Assembly: GCF_013523125.1 (NCBI RefSeq)
Contig: NZ_JAAMQJ010000002.1
Location: forward strand, 62,001 to 126,000
DNA: 64,000 nucleotides
DNA from: Pseudomonas entomophila
GTDB lineage: Bacteria > Pseudomonadota > Gammaproteobacteria > Pseudomonadales > Pseudomonadaceae
Reading direction: 5' to 3'
The notes under the pieces were generated by a model that was not told where the DNA came from, did no database searches, and saw nothing but the letters and a program-made list of their open reading frames with translations. The position numbers were made by a program, and so were the translations under genes. Each line of letters starts with the position of its first letter. The first letter of the stretch is position 1. Shown piece after piece: positions 1 to 9,136 of the stretch.

Positions 1-300
1 CATTTCGCCTTCGACCAGCACTTCAAGGTGATCTACGGCAGCGAACTGGACGGCACCCGCACCGACAAGGTCGAGCTGATCCGCCACCTGCTCGACGAGG
101 AGCGCCTGGACCCGGCCCAGACCTTGATGATCGGCGACCGCAAGCACGACCTGACCGGCGCGCGCCGCAACGGCGTGCAGGCGGTGGCGGTCGGCTACGG
201 CTTCGGCAGTCATGATGAGTTGCTGGCCGAGGCGCCGGACTTTCATTTCGAGACGCTGACGCAGCTGCACGCGGCGTTCCTGCACGGTCATGACGCTTAG
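1..300 (+). CDS. HAD-family phosphatase, C-terminal part (cut by window edge)
   Basis: The frame is open from the first base and ends at TAG 298-300, giving the last 99 residues of a protein whose start lies outside the window. The segment contains MIGDRKHDLTGARRNG, the HAD motif IV region (GDxxxD-like) with acidic residues that bind Mg2+ in haloacid dehalogenase-like hydrolases. The following GVGYGFGS-type stretch and the C-terminal end fit the phosphoglycolate phosphatase-like subfamily (Gph/PGPase type). The substrate cannot be told from this fragment. The gene converges on the aminopeptidase gene that follows. Confidence 0.8.
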   Translation, partial: HFAFDQHFKVIYGSELDGTRTDKVELIRHLLDEERLDPAQTLMIGDRKHDLTGARRNGVQAVAVGYGFGSHDELLAEAPDFHFETLTQLHAAFLHGHDA

Positions 301-322
301 CGACGGGCGCTTCGAACGCCGC

Positions 323-1417
323 TCAGGGCCGAGCGCTGGCGGCCAGGGCCGCTAACGCCTGGTGCCGCGCCGCTGGCGGCAGTCGTCCGAGGGCCTGCAC
401 GCGCTGATGAAAGCGTGCCCAGTCGCCCGGTGCCTGACGGTACAACGCCTCGAAGGCCGGTACCCAACGGTCGTAGAGCCCGAAGGGCAGAAGCGTGGCG
501 TTGTTCAGCGGGCCTTCGATCCAGGCATCGTACCGGCCCACGCCGCCCCATTGGCTGTCGCGCAGTTGGCGGTAGTCATGGCGCAGTCGCTCGAATTCGG
601 CCTGTTTGCCCCGGCGCTTGCCCTCGGCATCCAGCGGGCTGTCGTACAAGGCCTGCAAGCGCTCGCGACTGGCCAGCACCAACTGGACGAAGGCTTCACG
701 CTGACCTCGCTCGCCCTCGGGCACAGGCGCCAGGCCCCGTGCGCGACGCCACTGCCGACTGCCTTCCTGCTCGACGAAGGTGGCATAGGATTCGTTGAAC
801 TCGGTGTCGTCCTTCACGTAGACGCGCTGGTGCGACAGTTCGTGAAAGATCAGCGTGGCCAGGCGTTCGTCGCCCCAGCCGGTCATGGTCGACAGAATCG
901 GATCATCGAACCAGCCCAGCGTCGAATAGGCTTCGACACCGCCGACGTAGACGTCCAGCCCCTGCTGGCGCATCAGCGCGGCGGCACCCCGGGCGGCGCC
1001 CTGGCTGTAGTAGCCGCGGTAGGCCACGCACCCGGCGATCGGAAAGCAGTGGGTGAGCGGGTGCAAGGACAGGGCCGGGGTGGCGAACACGTTCCAGACC
1101 ACGAAGCGACGGCCCAGATCGGCATAGACCCGGTAGCTACGGTTGTCCGGCAGCTTCAGATGGTCGCTGGCGAACACGCGCGCCTCTTCGGCCTGTATCA
1201 GGCGCTGGCGCAAGGTCGGGTCCGTCGCAGGATCGTCGATCACCTGTGTGATCGGCGTCCGGGCACGAAGCAGCTGCCATTGCCCCTGAGCCAGCTGCCC
1301 GTAGTACGACGCACTGGAGCAACCGGCGATCAGCCCGCAGGCCAGCAGGGGAACAAACCAGGCCAAGACGCGGTCGAGTGCCGCAAGGTTCGAACGCAGC
1401 AGAACGGGTCGGCACAT
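323..1417 (-). CDS. predicted zinc aminopeptidase lipoprotein (DUF2265/Aminopep family)
   Basis: This 364-residue protein starts with a lipoprotein signal: a basic N-terminus, a hydrophobic run and the lipobox LIAGC near residue 33, so it is probably anchored in an envelope membrane. A zinc-metallopeptidase motif HELSH lies in ATLIFHELSHQ, followed about 16 residues later by NESYATF, which would supply the third ligand or the catalytic glutamate. This arrangement is known from the predicted aminopeptidase family PF10023. The ATG at 1417 is preceded by GAGGAG at good spacing. The peptide substrate is unknown. A long ORF runs antisense to it and is treated as a shadow. Confidence 0.85.
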   Translation of the reverse strand: MCRPVLLRSNLAALDRVLAWFVPLLACGLIAGCSSASYYGQLAQGQWQLLRARTPITQVIDDPATDPTLRQRLIQAEEARVFASDHLKLPDNRSYRVYADLGRRFVVWNVFATPALSLHPLTHCFPIAGCVAYRGYYSQGAARGAAALMRQQGLDVYVGGVEAYSTLGWFDDPILSTMTGWGDERLATLIFHELSHQRVYVKDDTEFNESYATFVEQEGSRQWRRARGLAPVPEGERGQREAFVQLVLASRERLQALYDSPLDAEGKRRGKQAEFERLRHDYRQLRDSQWGGVGRYDAWIEGPLNNATLLPFGLYDRWVPAFEALYRQAPGDWARFHQRVQALGRLPPAARHQALAALAASARP

Positions 1418-1483
1418 CGGGGCGACTCCTCTCGCTCAACCACCGGTGTTCGCCAGACTACTTGCCTAGGAGAGGTTTCGCCA

Positions 1484-1897
1484 ATGCGTACAAGGTTCAC
1501 CCTCGCAGCCCTCATGCTGCTTGCTGGCTGCTCCACCTTGCCCGAGCCGGATCCGGGCCAGGCGTGGGTGGACCTGGCCCCTGAACAGAACACTGCGCTG
1601 CATGCGCTGGAAGTGGACGATCGTGCCTGGGGCGACAAGCGCTATTTCGAAGTCCCACCCGGTCCACACGAACTCACCGTGCGCTACCAGTTTCCGGTCG
1701 CGCCAAGCAACATCGGCCCGGAGGCGGAGTCGCTCTGGCGCGATTGCCAGCTCAACGTCACCTTCAAGGACTTCGACGCCGGCCAGCGGTATCGCCTGCA
1801 GGCCGGCAGCATCGGTTTCCGTCCCTGGGTCAAGCTGTACGACCAGCAGCAGAACCTGCTCGGCCAGGGCGCGCCTGCCGGTTGTCAACGCAGCTGA
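1484..1897 (+). CDS. small lipoprotein, paralogue of the next gene
   Basis: A 137-residue protein beginning MRTRFTLAALMLLAGC, a clear lipoprotein signal with lipobox LLAGC. The mature part starts with DPGQAWVDL and carries RYFEVPPGPHELTVRYQF, then a C-terminal half with paired cysteines (WRDCQLNVTF; GAPAGCQRS). The same blocks occur in the neighbour at 1939, so the two look like a tandem duplication. The start is set by AGGAGAGG seven to eight bases before the ATG, although the frame is open far upstream. I do not recognise a characterised function. The PEGA-like 'PG-HEL-VRY' segment suggests a periplasmic beta-sandwich. Confidence 0.8.
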   Translation: MRTRFTLAALMLLAGCSTLPEPDPGQAWVDLAPEQNTALHALEVDDRAWGDKRYFEVPPGPHELTVRYQFPVAPSNIGPEAESLWRDCQLNVTFKDFDAGQRYRLQAGSIGFRPWVKLYDQQQNLLGQGAPAGCQRS

Positions 1898-1938
1898 TCG
1901 CACAGCGCGCTATGCTGTGACCTTTCAGGAGCAGCACA

Positions 1939-2361
1939 ATGAAGACCATGCGCTTGTGCGTGATGCTTGCCGCCCTTGGCGTATTGGGCGGGTGCGCCAG
2001 TCCTTTGCCGCCGAAGGATCCCGGCCAGGCCTGGGTGGAGCTGCGCACGCTCGTCCCCGGCAAACTGGTGATGGCCGACCGGCTGGATGGCCAGCGCCTG
2101 GAAGATGGACGCTACTTTCAGGTCACGCCCGGACGCCATGAGCTGGTGGTACGCTTCGACTATGAAGTCTATTCCGGCGGTTTCTCTACCGACCCGACCG
2201 ACCGGACCTGTTACCTCACCCTGCGCTACGACGCCTTCGAGGCGGGCCGTCGCTATCGACTTGAGGCGCGCGCGCCGGCCATGCAGCCGACCGCATTGCT
2301 CTATGACGAACAGCGGCGGGTGCTGGTGGACGAGCCAAGCAACGTATTCTGCATCCCGTGA
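1939..2361 (+). CDS. small lipoprotein, paralogue of the previous gene
   Basis: A 140-residue lipoprotein (MKTMRLCVMLAALGVLGGC, lipobox VLGGC). It shares DPGQAWVEL, RYFQVTPGRHELVVRF and two late cysteines with the gene that ends 41 bases upstream. CAGGAG sits before the ATG. The pair is co-directional and probably co-transcribed. No enzymatic motif is visible. Both are inferred to be outer-membrane or periplasmic structural or stress lipoproteins, with no firm function. Confidence 0.8.
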   Translation: MKTMRLCVMLAALGVLGGCASPLPPKDPGQAWVELRTLVPGKLVMADRLDGQRLEDGRYFQVTPGRHELVVRFDYEVYSGGFSTDPTDRTCYLTLRYDAFEAGRRYRLEARAPAMQPTALLYDEQRRVLVDEPSNVFCIP

Positions 2362-2374
2362 AGAGGCGGGCAGG

Positions 2375-2608
2375 TCAGGTGTCGTTGCGCTGGTAGATGA
2401 CTTTGCGGGTACCGTTTTCGCAGCTGCCCACCACCATGTTGGGGTCGCTGACCTCGCTGTTGGGCACGACTTCCAGGGTATAGGAGGTCACGCCGCTGGC
2501 CTGGATCTTGGCCTCGATCTCGGCCTTGAGCTCTTCACAGGGCTTGGGGGCTGCCAGGGCAGCTGTCGCCAGTAGGGACGTGGCAACAACCAGAAGGGGA
2601 CGGATCAT
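2375..2608 (-). CDS. DUF1161 family secreted small protein
   Basis: A 77-residue protein with an N-terminal signal peptide (MIRPLLVVATSLLATAALA, likely cut after ALA). The mature domain has two cysteines, in KPCEELKAEIEAKI and VVGSCENGTRKVIYQR. This is the DUF1161 pattern, and a second copy lies at 4451. A longer in-frame start exists at 2653, but GAGGAACC in front of 2608 and the signal peptide favour the shorter form. The function of the family is unknown. It is inferred to be a periplasmic protein with one disulfide. Confidence 0.8.
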   Translation of the reverse strand: MIRPLLVVATSLLATAALAAPKPCEELKAEIEAKIQASGVTSYTLEVVPNSEVSDPNMVVGSCENGTRKVIYQRNDT

Positions 2609-2678
2609 GGAGCGGTTCCTCGACAAGGGCCCGATGGCCGGTGGATGAATCAAGAATACACCGCTCCAGACCTGCAGA

Positions 2679-3104
2679 TCACTCCTGCAGCGTCGCGTCC
2701 AGGCTGATCGTGGCGTTCAGCACCTTGGAGACCGGGCAGCCTTCCTTGGCCTTGTTGGCCAGTTCCTGGAATTTCTGCTCGTCGACACCTGGCACCTTGG
2801 CCTGGAGCACCAGGTGCACGGCGGTAATGGCAAAGCCGTCCGACTGTTTTTCCAGCGTTACTTCAGCCTTGGTGTCGATGCTATCGGGCGTGAAGCCGGC
2901 TTCGCCGAGGATCATCGAGAAGGCCATCGAGAAGCAGCCGGCATGGGCAGCCCCGATCAGCTCTTCCGGGTTGGTGCCCGGCGTGTCTTCGAAACGGGTG
3001 TTGAAGCCGTAAGCATTGTCTTTGAGCGCACCACTTTGCGTGGAGATGTATCCCTTGCCATCCTTGAGACCACCTTGCCAGTGTGCCGATGCTGTCTTTT
3101 TCAT
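2679..3104 (-). CDS. OsmC family peroxiredoxin
   Basis: A 141-residue protein starting MKKTASAHWQGGLKDGKG. The OsmC/Ohr-family catalytic cysteines are visible in AAHAGCFSMAFSMIL (about residue 59) and KAKEGCPVSKVL (about residue 124). Members of this family reduce organic hydroperoxides through this Cys pair in the cytoplasm. The sequence is closer to OsmC than to Ohr (NPEELIGAAHAGCF). GGAGGG lies just before the ATG at 3104, which rules out the longer in-frame start at 3188. It diverges from the LLM oxidoreductase gene. Confidence 0.92.
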   Translation of the reverse strand: MKKTASAHWQGGLKDGKGYISTQSGALKDNAYGFNTRFEDTPGTNPEELIGAAHAGCFSMAFSMILGEAGFTPDSIDTKAEVTLEKQSDGFAITAVHLVLQAKVPGVDEQKFQELANKAKEGCPVSKVLNATISLDATLQE

Positions 3105-3229
3105 GATGCCCTCCAGGACATTGAGGTTGGGTACGTAAGGCTTGAGAAAACACACCCCCAGGCAAGTTCCAACCGATCGGCGGGCCATTGATTCTCATCG
3201 ATCCGCCCATACAGAGAGAGGAAGGCCCG

Positions 3230-4261
3230 ATGGCCACCCCTTTCCTGGAGACCCTCATGACGCACGTGCGCGACCTCAAGATTTCCGTGCTGGACCTAGT
3301 GCCGGTACGTGCCGACCAGGGCACGGCCCAAGCGCTGCACAACTCGCTCGACCTGGCCAGACACGCCGAGCGACTGGGTTACAACCGTTTCTGGATCGCC
3401 GAGCACCACAACATGGATGGCATCGCCAGTTCGGCCACGGCCGTGCTGCTGGGTCACCTGGCCGGTGGCACCTCGACTCTGCGGGTCGGGGCGGGCGGCA
3501 TCATGCTGCCGAACCATGCGCCGCTGGTAGTGGCCGAGCAGTTCGGCACCCTCGCCAGCCTCTACCCAGGCCGCATAGACCTGGGCCTGGGCCGCGCGCC
3601 GGGCTCCGATCAACTGACGGCACGCGCGCTACGCCGTGAGCGCTCGGGGAGTGCCGACGATTTTCCCGACGACGTCGAGGAGCTGAGCCGCTACCTGGGT
3701 CCGCGCACGCCGGACCAGCGCGTGATCGCCGTGCCGGGCTACGACACCGAGGTGCCGATCTGGCTGTTGGGCTCGAGCCTGTTCAGCGCCCAGCTGGCCG
3801 GGATGCGCGGGTTGCCCTATGCCTTCGCCTCGCACTTCGCACCGCGCTACATGCACGAGGCGATTCGCATCTACCGGGACCATTTCCAGCCCTCCACGGT
3901 GCTGGACAAGCCGTATGTGATGCTGGGCGTGCCGATGGTGGTCGCCGACACCGACGAGCGCGCCGATTACCTTGCGACCTCGGTATACCGCCGGATCCTG
4001 GCGTTGATCCGCGGCCAGAGCCTGATGCAGCAGCCGCCGGTCGACAGCATGGAAGGTCTGTGGCTGCCCCACGAGCGGGACGCGGTGTCGAGCTTCCTGG
4101 GCCTGGCGATGATCGGCAGCCCGCAGAAGGTCCGAGCCAAGGTCGAGGTGCTGCTGGAGCAGACGGGTGCGGACGAATTGATCTTTACCTGCGACCTGTA
4201 CGAGCACGAGGATCGGTTGCGGTCCTATGCCCTGTTGGCCGAGGCATTGCAGACGGCGTGA
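3230..4261 (+). CDS. LLM class (luciferase-like) FMN-dependent oxidoreductase
   Basis: A 343-residue bacterial-luciferase-like TIM-barrel protein. Visible family blocks are [52 protein letters not shown] (here GAGGIML) and [14 protein letters not shown]. They match the MsnO8/YhbW-type 'LLM class flavin-dependent oxidoreductase' group. The N-terminal extension in the open frame is dropped because GAGAGGAAGG precedes the ATG at 3230. The substrate is unknown. It probably uses reduced flavin and O2. Confidence 0.88.
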   Translation: MATPFLETLMTHVRDLKISVLDLVPVRADQGTAQALHNSLDLARHAERLGYNRFWIAEHHNMDGIASSATAVLLGHLAGGTSTLRVGAGGIMLPNHAPLVVAEQFGTLASLYPGRIDLGLGRAPGSDQLTARALRRERSGSADDFPDDVEELSRYLGPRTPDQRVIAVPGYDTEVPIWLLGSSLFSAQLAGMRGLPYAFASHFAPRYMHEAIRIYRDHFQPSTVLDKPYVMLGVPMVVADTDERADYLATSVYRRILALIRGQSLMQQPPVDSMEGLWLPHERDAVSSFLGLAMIGSPQKVRAKVEVLLEQTGADELIFTCDLYEHEDRLRSYALLAEALQTA

Positions 4262-4308
4262 AGAGGGAGAAGGCCGAGGGAGATGACCTTCTTGGATAGG
4301 CCTCAGGT

Positions 4309-4328
4309 GCTACCCGCGACCGGGTAGC
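4309..4328. terminator. perfect hairpin between convergent genes
   Basis: GCTACCCG, CGAC, CGGGTAGC form a perfect 8-bp stem with a 4-base loop, 48 bases after the LLM gene and upstream of the end of the convergent DUF1161 gene. There is no U-run after the stem, so a role as a terminator is uncertain. It could instead stabilise mRNA ends. Confidence 0.45.
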
Positions 4329-4450
4329 CCGGCGGGCCTGCAGGAACATCATGACGACGCGGCTTCAGTTGTCGCCGGGCCTGCGCTTCTGGTCCTCAGA
4401 GGCGGCCTGCACGGCGACGGCACGCCTGACGTTTCGAATCGGCGCTGGCC

Positions 4451-4675
4451 TCAGCCTTCGCGGCGGTAGACGATGTCCTTGGTCCCGCCTTCGCACGACC
4501 CGACGACTTTGCCGCCACCTGCCCCCTTGTCCACGACCTCTAGCACATAGTTGCTGACGTTCTTGGCATCGAGCTTGGCCTCGATCTCCTGTTGCAGCTC
4601 GGCGCAGGGCTTGCCAGCCGCCAATGCGGTACCTGCCACGGCCATGAGCCCTACCGCCATCACCAGTTTTTTCAT
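4451..4675 (-). CDS. DUF1161 family secreted small protein (second copy)
   Basis: A 74-residue protein with signal peptide MKKLVMAVGLMAVAGTALA. It has the same two-cysteine pattern as the copy at 2375: KPCAELQQEIEAKL and VVGSCEGGTKDIVYRR. GGAACAGGG precedes the ATG. The two copies lie 2 kb apart on the same strand, separated by the OsmC and LLM genes. Function is unknown; a periplasmic location is inferred. Confidence 0.82.
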   Translation of the reverse strand: MKKLVMAVGLMAVAGTALAAGKPCAELQQEIEAKLDAKNVSNYVLEVVDKGAGGGKVVGSCEGGTKDIVYRREG

Positions 4676-4767
4676 CGACCCTGTTCCTTTTGGCTATCAC
4701 TGCGAACCAGGGCATCGATGATGCCCTGACACTCAAAATGCTGGGTGCACCGGCACGGCGGCCAGGG

Positions 4768-4983
4768 TCAGCTGGCGATGATGCGGAAGCCGACCTTGAG
4801 CGATACCTGGAAATGCCCGACCTTGCCATCCTGGATGTGACCACGGGTTTCGGTCACTTCGAACCATTCCATGTTCTCGATGGACTTGCCGGCTTCGTCC
4901 AGGGCGTGATGGATGGCGTCTTCGATGCTGGTGGTGGACGAGCCGACCAGTTCAACGAGCTTGTAGGTGTGATGGTCCGACAT
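4768..4983 (-). CDS. dodecin family flavin-binding protein
   Basis: A 71-residue protein with the dodecin layout: MSDHHTYKLVELVGSS, then SIEDAIHHALDEAGKSIENMEWFEV and GHFQVSLKVGFRI. In the family this beta-alpha-beta-beta fold assembles into a dodecamer that stores FMN, riboflavin or FAD, with the tryptophan of the MxWFEV segment stacking on the isoalloxazine ring. The length is that of the family. AAGGAG lies eight bases before the ATG. Confidence 0.93.
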   Translation of the reverse strand: MSDHHTYKLVELVGSSTTSIEDAIHHALDEAGKSIENMEWFEVTETRGHIQDGKVGHFQVSLKVGFRIIAS

Positions 4984-5135
4984 GAGCGTTCTCCTTGGGT
5001 GACGTCAGCGAGGGTCCGGTACCCGGACCTTGTCTAGCTGCGAGCCTTGACTGAGGCAGAAAGTTCGATCGCACTTTCCCCCACCCATGCAGTCGCATTC
5101 CTGTACAGCTCATCCCACTGCGAAGGAGATACACC

Positions 5136-5459
5136 ATGGCCAATCACTCGTTGCGCAAGCAATCGCTGGAAAGTATGGAAGCGGAAATCGAAAGCCTGCT
5201 CAAATCCCTGGAAGGCCTCAAGAGCGATGCCTCCGAAGAGTCGACCAAGAGCCTCAAGGCCATTCGCGAAAACGCCGAGAAGGCGCTGAAGCACTCGCGC
5301 AGCCTGCTGGGCGATGCCTACACCGAAGTCAAGGCGCGCACCCGCCAGACCGGCATCGCCACCCGTGATTACGCCCAGGAAAATCCATGGACCACCGCTG
5401 GCGTGGCCGTCGGTGCCATCGGCCTGATCGCGGCCCTGATGCTGTGCAAGCGCGGCTAA
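5136..5459 (+). CDS. DUF883 (ElaB/YqjD-type) membrane-anchored protein
   Basis: A 107-residue protein. Residues 10-75 are charged and helical ([30 protein letters not shown]), followed by [25 protein letters not shown], a single C-terminal membrane helix with the family's ENPW motif. Related E. coli proteins bind ribosomes and tether them to the inner membrane in stationary phase; that role is inferred here. AAGGAG precedes the ATG. Its stop overlaps the stop of the convergent trpI. Confidence 0.9.
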   Translation: MANHSLRKQSLESMEAEIESLLKSLEGLKSDASEESTKSLKAIRENAEKALKHSRSLLGDAYTEVKARTRQTGIATRDYAQENPWTTAGVAVGAIGLIAALMLCKRG

Positions 5460-6352
5460 TCGACCCGTCGCTCCAGCTCGGCGCGTAGCCACTGCGCCAG
5501 GCGCTCGGCGCGCCGGTCATTGGCGCGTCGAGGCACCCAGAGTGACAAGACCGCCGTGGTCGGTGTGAACCCCCATGGCGCGACCAGCCTGCCCGAACGC
5601 AGGTCGTCCGCCACCAGCGGCTCCGGGGCGATCGCCACACCCAGCCCTGCCAGGGCTGCCTCGAGCAAATAATACAAATGTTCGAAATCCTGACCGAACG
5701 TCAATCGGGCCGGGTCGAGGTGCTGTTGCCGTGCCCAGGTCGGCCAGGCCTGCGGCCGAGAGCGGGTCTGTAACAGACGCTCCTCGAGCAGTCGCTCGGC
5801 GGGGGCCTGACGCAGAAGCTCGCTACCCTGCACGTAAGGGCTCATGACAGGGCCGATGCGCTCCTGTGCCAGCATGTGCACCTGCATGTCCGACGGCCAG
5901 GGCGGTTCAGCGAACACCAGCCAGGCGTCCAGGCCCGTTCGCCGGGGATCGGCGTCGCCGTCGCCTGCGGACAAATGCAGGCGCAGATCGGGCAGTTCCG
6001 CCTCCAGGCGCCCCAGGCGCGGAATGAACCAGCGCGCCAGCAGACTGCCCGAGCAACCCAGCACGAAAGGCGCTTGGTCCTGCGTCTGCCCCAGTTCGGC
6101 ACAGACCTGACGTAGACGGTCGAATGCCTCCCCGCTGGCCTCGAACAGACGGCCGCCGGCGTCCGTGAGTTTTAGGCCACGCCCTTCCTTGCGAAACAGT
6201 GCGACGCCCAGGTGTTCCTCCAGCAACTTGATCTGCCGGCTCACCGCGCCATGGGTCACGTGCAGGGATTCTGCCGCCTGGCTGACGCTGTTGAGCCGTG
6301 CGGCGGCCTCGAAGGCCTTGAGCGCGTTGAGCGGGGGAAGGTCATGGGCCAT
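5456..6352 (-). CDS. trpI: LysR-type activator of trpBA
   Basis: A 298-residue LysR-family regulator. The N-terminal winged helix is plain in [46 protein letters not shown]. It is transcribed divergently from trpBA across a 106-bp gap, the arrangement known for Pseudomonas trpI, whose product activates trpBA in response to indole-3-glycerol phosphate. The identification rests on this context as well as the sequence; GcvA-type regulators have similar N-termini. Confidence 0.88.
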   Translation of the reverse strand: MAHDLPPLNALKAFEAAARLNSVSQAAESLHVTHGAVSRQIKLLEEHLGVALFRKEGRGLKLTDAGGRLFEASGEAFDRLRQVCAELGQTQDQAPFVLGCSGSLLARWFIPRLGRLEAELPDLRLHLSAGDGDADPRRTGLDAWLVFAEPPWPSDMQVHMLAQERIGPVMSPYVQGSELLRQAPAERLLEERLLQTRSRPQAWPTWARQQHLDPARLTFGQDFEHLYYLLEAALAGLGVAIAPEPLVADDLRSGRLVAPWGFTPTTAVLSLWVPRRANDRRAERLAQWLRAELERRVD

Positions 6353-6414
6353 GGTCGTGTGAGTTTTCCTGACAAGTCGAGACGATCTTATCGGTTTTCA
6401 CGGCGCACTGCGCT

Positions 6415-6427
6415 GGTTACAGTAACC
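6415..6427. promoter_or_regulatory. palindrome in the trpI-trpB divergent region
   Basis: GGTTACAGTAACC is a perfect 6-bp inverted repeat around one base, 31 bases before the trpB ATG. LysR-type proteins bind dyads of the T-N11-A type, and in Pseudomonas TrpI acts between these two genes. Whether this dyad is a TrpI contact or part of the trpB leader is not decidable here. Confidence 0.35.
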
Positions 6428-6458
6428 GTCATCGCCCTTGTTCATGCTGGAGAACGTC

Positions 6459-7676
6459 ATGACCCAGACTCACTACCGCGCCGGCCCGGATGCCAACGGC
6501 CTGTTCGGCTCGTTCGGCGGCCGCTATGTCGCCGAAACCCTGATGCCCCTGGTGCTGGACCTGGCGCGCGAGTACGAGGCGGCCAAGGCCGACCCGGCGT
6601 TTCTTGAAGAACTGGCCTACTTCCAGCGTGACTACATCGGCCGCCCCAATCCGCTGTACTTCGCCGAGCGCCTGACCGAGCACTGCGGCGGCGCCAAGAT
6701 CTACTTCAAGCGCGAAGAGCTCAACCACACCGGCGCGCACAAGGTGAACAACTGCATCGGCCAGGTGCTGCTGGCCAAGCGCATGGGCAAGAAGCGCCTG
6801 ATCGCCGAGACCGGCGCCGGCATGCACGGCGTGGCCACCGCCACCGTCGCGGCGCGCTTCGGCCTGCCCTGCGTGATCTACATGGGCGCCACCGACATCG
6901 AACGCCAGCAGGCCAACGTGTTCCGCATGAAGCTGCTCGGTGCCGAGATCGTGCCAGTCACCGCGGGCACCGGCACGCTCAAGGACGCGATGAACGAGGC
7001 CCTGCGCGACTGGGTCACCAACGTCGACGACACCTTCTACCTCATCGGCACCGTCGCCGGCCCGCACCCTTACCCGGCCATGGTCCGTGACTTCCAGTCG
7101 ATCATCGGCAAGGAAACCCGTGCCCAGTTGCAGGAGAAGGAAGGGCGCCTGCCCGACAGCCTGATCGCCTGCGTCGGCGGCGGCTCCAATGCCATGGGCC
7201 TGTTCCACGAATTCCTCGACGACCCGAGCGTGCGCATCATCGGCGTCGAAGCGGGCGGTCATGGCGTGACCACCGACAAGCATGCCGCCAGCCTCAACGG
7301 CGGCGTGCCCGGCGTACTGCACGGCAACCGCACCTACCTGCTGCAGGACGACGACGGGCAGATCACCGATGCCCACTCGATCTCGGCCGGCCTGGACTAC
7401 CCGGGCATCGGCCCCGAGCATGCGCACCTGCACGAGGTGAAGCGCGTCGAGTACGTCAGCATCACCGACGACGAGGCCCTGGCAGCGTTCCACACATGCT
7501 GCCGGCTCGAAGGCATCATCCCGGCCCTGGAGAGTGCTCACGCCGTCGCCGAAGCGCTGCGCATCGCCCCCTCGCTGCCCAAGGATCACCTGATGGTCAT
7601 CTGCCTGTCCGGGCGTGGCGACAAGGACATGCACACCGTGATGAACCACATGGCTGCCCAGGAGACCGTGGCATGA
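6459..7676 (+). CDS. trpB: tryptophan synthase beta chain
   Basis: A 405-residue PLP enzyme that joins indole and serine to make tryptophan, as part of the alpha2-beta2 complex. The PLP lysine lies in [15 protein letters not shown] (about residue 90), and the phosphate loop is [10 protein letters not shown] (about 236). [24 protein letters not shown] is the usual Pseudomonas N-terminus (start and first block), which excludes the 7-codon upstream extension. TGGAGAA precedes the ATG. The stop overlaps trpA by 4 bp (ATGA), indicating translational coupling. Confidence 0.98.
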   Translation: MTQTHYRAGPDANGLFGSFGGRYVAETLMPLVLDLAREYEAAKADPAFLEELAYFQRDYIGRPNPLYFAERLTEHCGGAKIYFKREELNHTGAHKVNNCIGQVLLAKRMGKKRLIAETGAGMHGVATATVAARFGLPCVIYMGATDIERQQANVFRMKLLGAEIVPVTAGTGTLKDAMNEALRDWVTNVDDTFYLIGTVAGPHPYPAMVRDFQSIIGKETRAQLQEKEGRLPDSLIACVGGGSNAMGLFHEFLDDPSVRIIGVEAGGHGVTTDKHAASLNGGVPGVLHGNRTYLLQDDDGQITDAHSISAGLDYPGIGPEHAHLHEVKRVEYVSITDDEALAAFHTCCRLEGIIPALESAHAVAEALRIAPSLPKDHLMVICLSGRGDKDMHTVMNHMAAQETVA

Positions 7677-8479
7677 GCCGCCTCGAACAGCGTTTTGCCG
7701 AACTGAAAGCCGAAGGCCGCGCGGCCCTGGTCACCTTCATCACCGCAGGCGACCCTGGTTACGACGCCTCTCTGGCGATCCTCAAGGGCCTGCCGAAGGC
7801 GGGTGCGGACGTGATCGAGCTGGGCATGCCCTTCACCGATCCGATGGCCGATGGCGTGGCCATCCAGCTGGCGACCCTGCGAGCGCTGGAGGCCGGTCAG
7901 ACCCTGGCCAAGACGCTGCAGATGGTGCGCGACTTCCGCATCGACGATCAGACCACGCCGATCGTGCTGATGGGCTATTACAACCCGATCCATCGTTTTG
8001 GCGTGGAGCGTTTCATCGGCGAGGCCCGCGACGCGGGTGTCGATGGGCTGATCATCGTCGACCTGCCGCCCGAGCACGATGCCGAGCTGGCCGACCCGGC
8101 CCATGCGGCAGGGATCGACTTCATCCGCCTGACCACGCCGACCACCGATGACGCCCGCCTGCCGCGTGTGCTGGCGCGCAGCTCCGGGTTCGTCTACTAC
8201 GTGTCGGTCGCCGGCGTCACCGGTGCCGGCTCGGCTACCACTGACCAGGTCACCCAGGCCATCGAGCGCCTGCGCCGGCACACCGCTCTGCCGATCAGCG
8301 TTGGCTTTGGCATCCGTACCGCCGAGCAGGCGGCCGCCATCGCGCGACTGGCCGACGGCGTCGTGGTCGGTTCGGCGCTGATCGACAAAGTGGCCCAGGC
8401 ACCGACGGCAGAACAGGCCGTGACGGACGTGCTGGGGTTGTGCGCCGAGCTGGCCGCTGGCGTACGCCACGCGCGCTGA
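7673..8479 (+). CDS. trpA: tryptophan synthase alpha chain
   Basis: A 268-residue TIM barrel that splits indole-3-glycerol phosphate and passes indole to TrpB. Visible are VTFITAGDP, the catalytic glutamate in [15 protein letters not shown] (about residue 50), IIVDLPPEH (catalytic Asp about 61 in the previous block), and phosphate-binding GFGI and VGSAL. It starts at the ATG overlapping the trpB stop and forms the trpBA operon. Confidence 0.98.
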   Translation: MSRLEQRFAELKAEGRAALVTFITAGDPGYDASLAILKGLPKAGADVIELGMPFTDPMADGVAIQLATLRALEAGQTLAKTLQMVRDFRIDDQTTPIVLMGYYNPIHRFGVERFIGEARDAGVDGLIIVDLPPEHDAELADPAHAAGIDFIRLTTPTTDDARLPRVLARSSGFVYYVSVAGVTGAGSATTDQVTQAIERLRRHTALPISVGFGIRTAEQAAAIARLADGVVVGSALIDKVAQAPTAEQAVTDVLGLCAELAAGVRHAR

Positions 8480-8498
8480 GCGTCCGTCACCGTCCTAC

Positions 8499-8518
8499 GC
8501 CGGGTCTTCGGACCCGGC
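8499..8518. terminator. hairpin after trpA
   Basis: GCCGGGTC, TTCG, GACCCGGC make a perfect 8-bp GC-rich stem with a UUCG-type tetraloop, 20 bases after the trpA stop and 30 bases before the end of the convergent gene. It lacks a U-run. It is likely the 3' end of the trpBA transcript, either as a weak terminator or as a stabiliser. Confidence 0.5.
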
Positions 8519-8548
8519 ATGGGCGCCGCGCCGTTCAGGCGCCGTGGC

Positions 8549-8881
8549 TCATCCTCCGAACAGCGCCAGGTTCAACGGCCTGACCGCGCCCATCCAGATG
8601 GCGTGGTCGCGGTGGTCGGCCAGCTCATCGCCCGTCAGCGGGTGCAGGAACACCACCAGCCCGTTACGGTTGAGCGCCAGCCAGGGCAGCACCACACCGA
8701 TGAATTCCGGATCGAAAGCCAGCTGACAGCTCCAGTCAGGGTGCGGTCCGACCGGCCGTTGGTGGAGTCGGCCCAAGGTGACGGGAAACAGCGTGGCCGC
8801 TTCCTCGCACAAGGTACGGGCCTGCTCGAAGGTCTGGGCGTCGAAGTAGACGTGGGCATGGTAGCCCTGGATTCTTTGCAC
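8549..8881 (-). CDS. DOPA 4,5-dioxygenase family protein
   Basis: A 110-residue protein with the conserved pattern IQGYHAHVYFDAQTFEQA, HQRPVGPHPDWSCQLAF and LVVFLHPLTGDELADHRDHAIWMG. The histidines in GYHAHVYF, GPHPDW and LHPLTG...DH are the likely metal ligands of the PF08883 family, related to plant and fungal DOPA extradiol dioxygenases. The substrate in bacteria is unknown. I chose the GTG at 8881, preceded by CAGGAG; the frame is open to 9151 but the extra residues do not look like this family. Confidence 0.8.
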   Translation of the reverse strand: MQRIQGYHAHVYFDAQTFEQARTLCEEAATLFPVTLGRLHQRPVGPHPDWSCQLAFDPEFIGVVLPWLALNRNGLVVFLHPLTGDELADHRDHAIWMGAVRPLNLALFGG

Positions 8882-9136
8882 GAAGGCTCCTGAAGAGAGG
8901 GACAGTCCGTGCGTCGGACTATACAGGGGTCTGACGAAGAGACGGGACGGGGCTACGTGCTGTCCATGGATTGAAGGTGCGCAGGACAACCCGTTCCATT
9001 TTTCTTCACAGGCTAGACAGGGAGGCGTAGCCCGACCCGATGGTCGACGTCCATCAGCGCTGCGAAAATAAACTTGCTTCGCTCGGCCGGATTTACCACG
9101 CTCGCTCCATCCCTTCGCCAGAACGCGTCCCTGATC
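8882..9136. other. 255-bp gap between divergent genes
   Basis: No credible gene is seen between the DOPA-dioxygenase-like gene and the SulP transporter gene. The region should hold both promoters. I could not identify convincing -35/-10 pairs or an operator by eye. Confidence 0.6.

Noticed and set aside
362..1897. 511-residue ORF on the + strand over the aminopeptidase gene
   Set aside because: Its first 374 codons are antisense to a well-supported zinc-peptidase gene and look like GC-rich shadow sequence. Only the last 137 codons (from 1484) form a real lipoprotein.
6429..7649. 406-residue ORF antisense to trpB
   Set aside because: It covers trpB, which has all its catalytic motifs. The antisense product is low-complexity and has no ribosome site.
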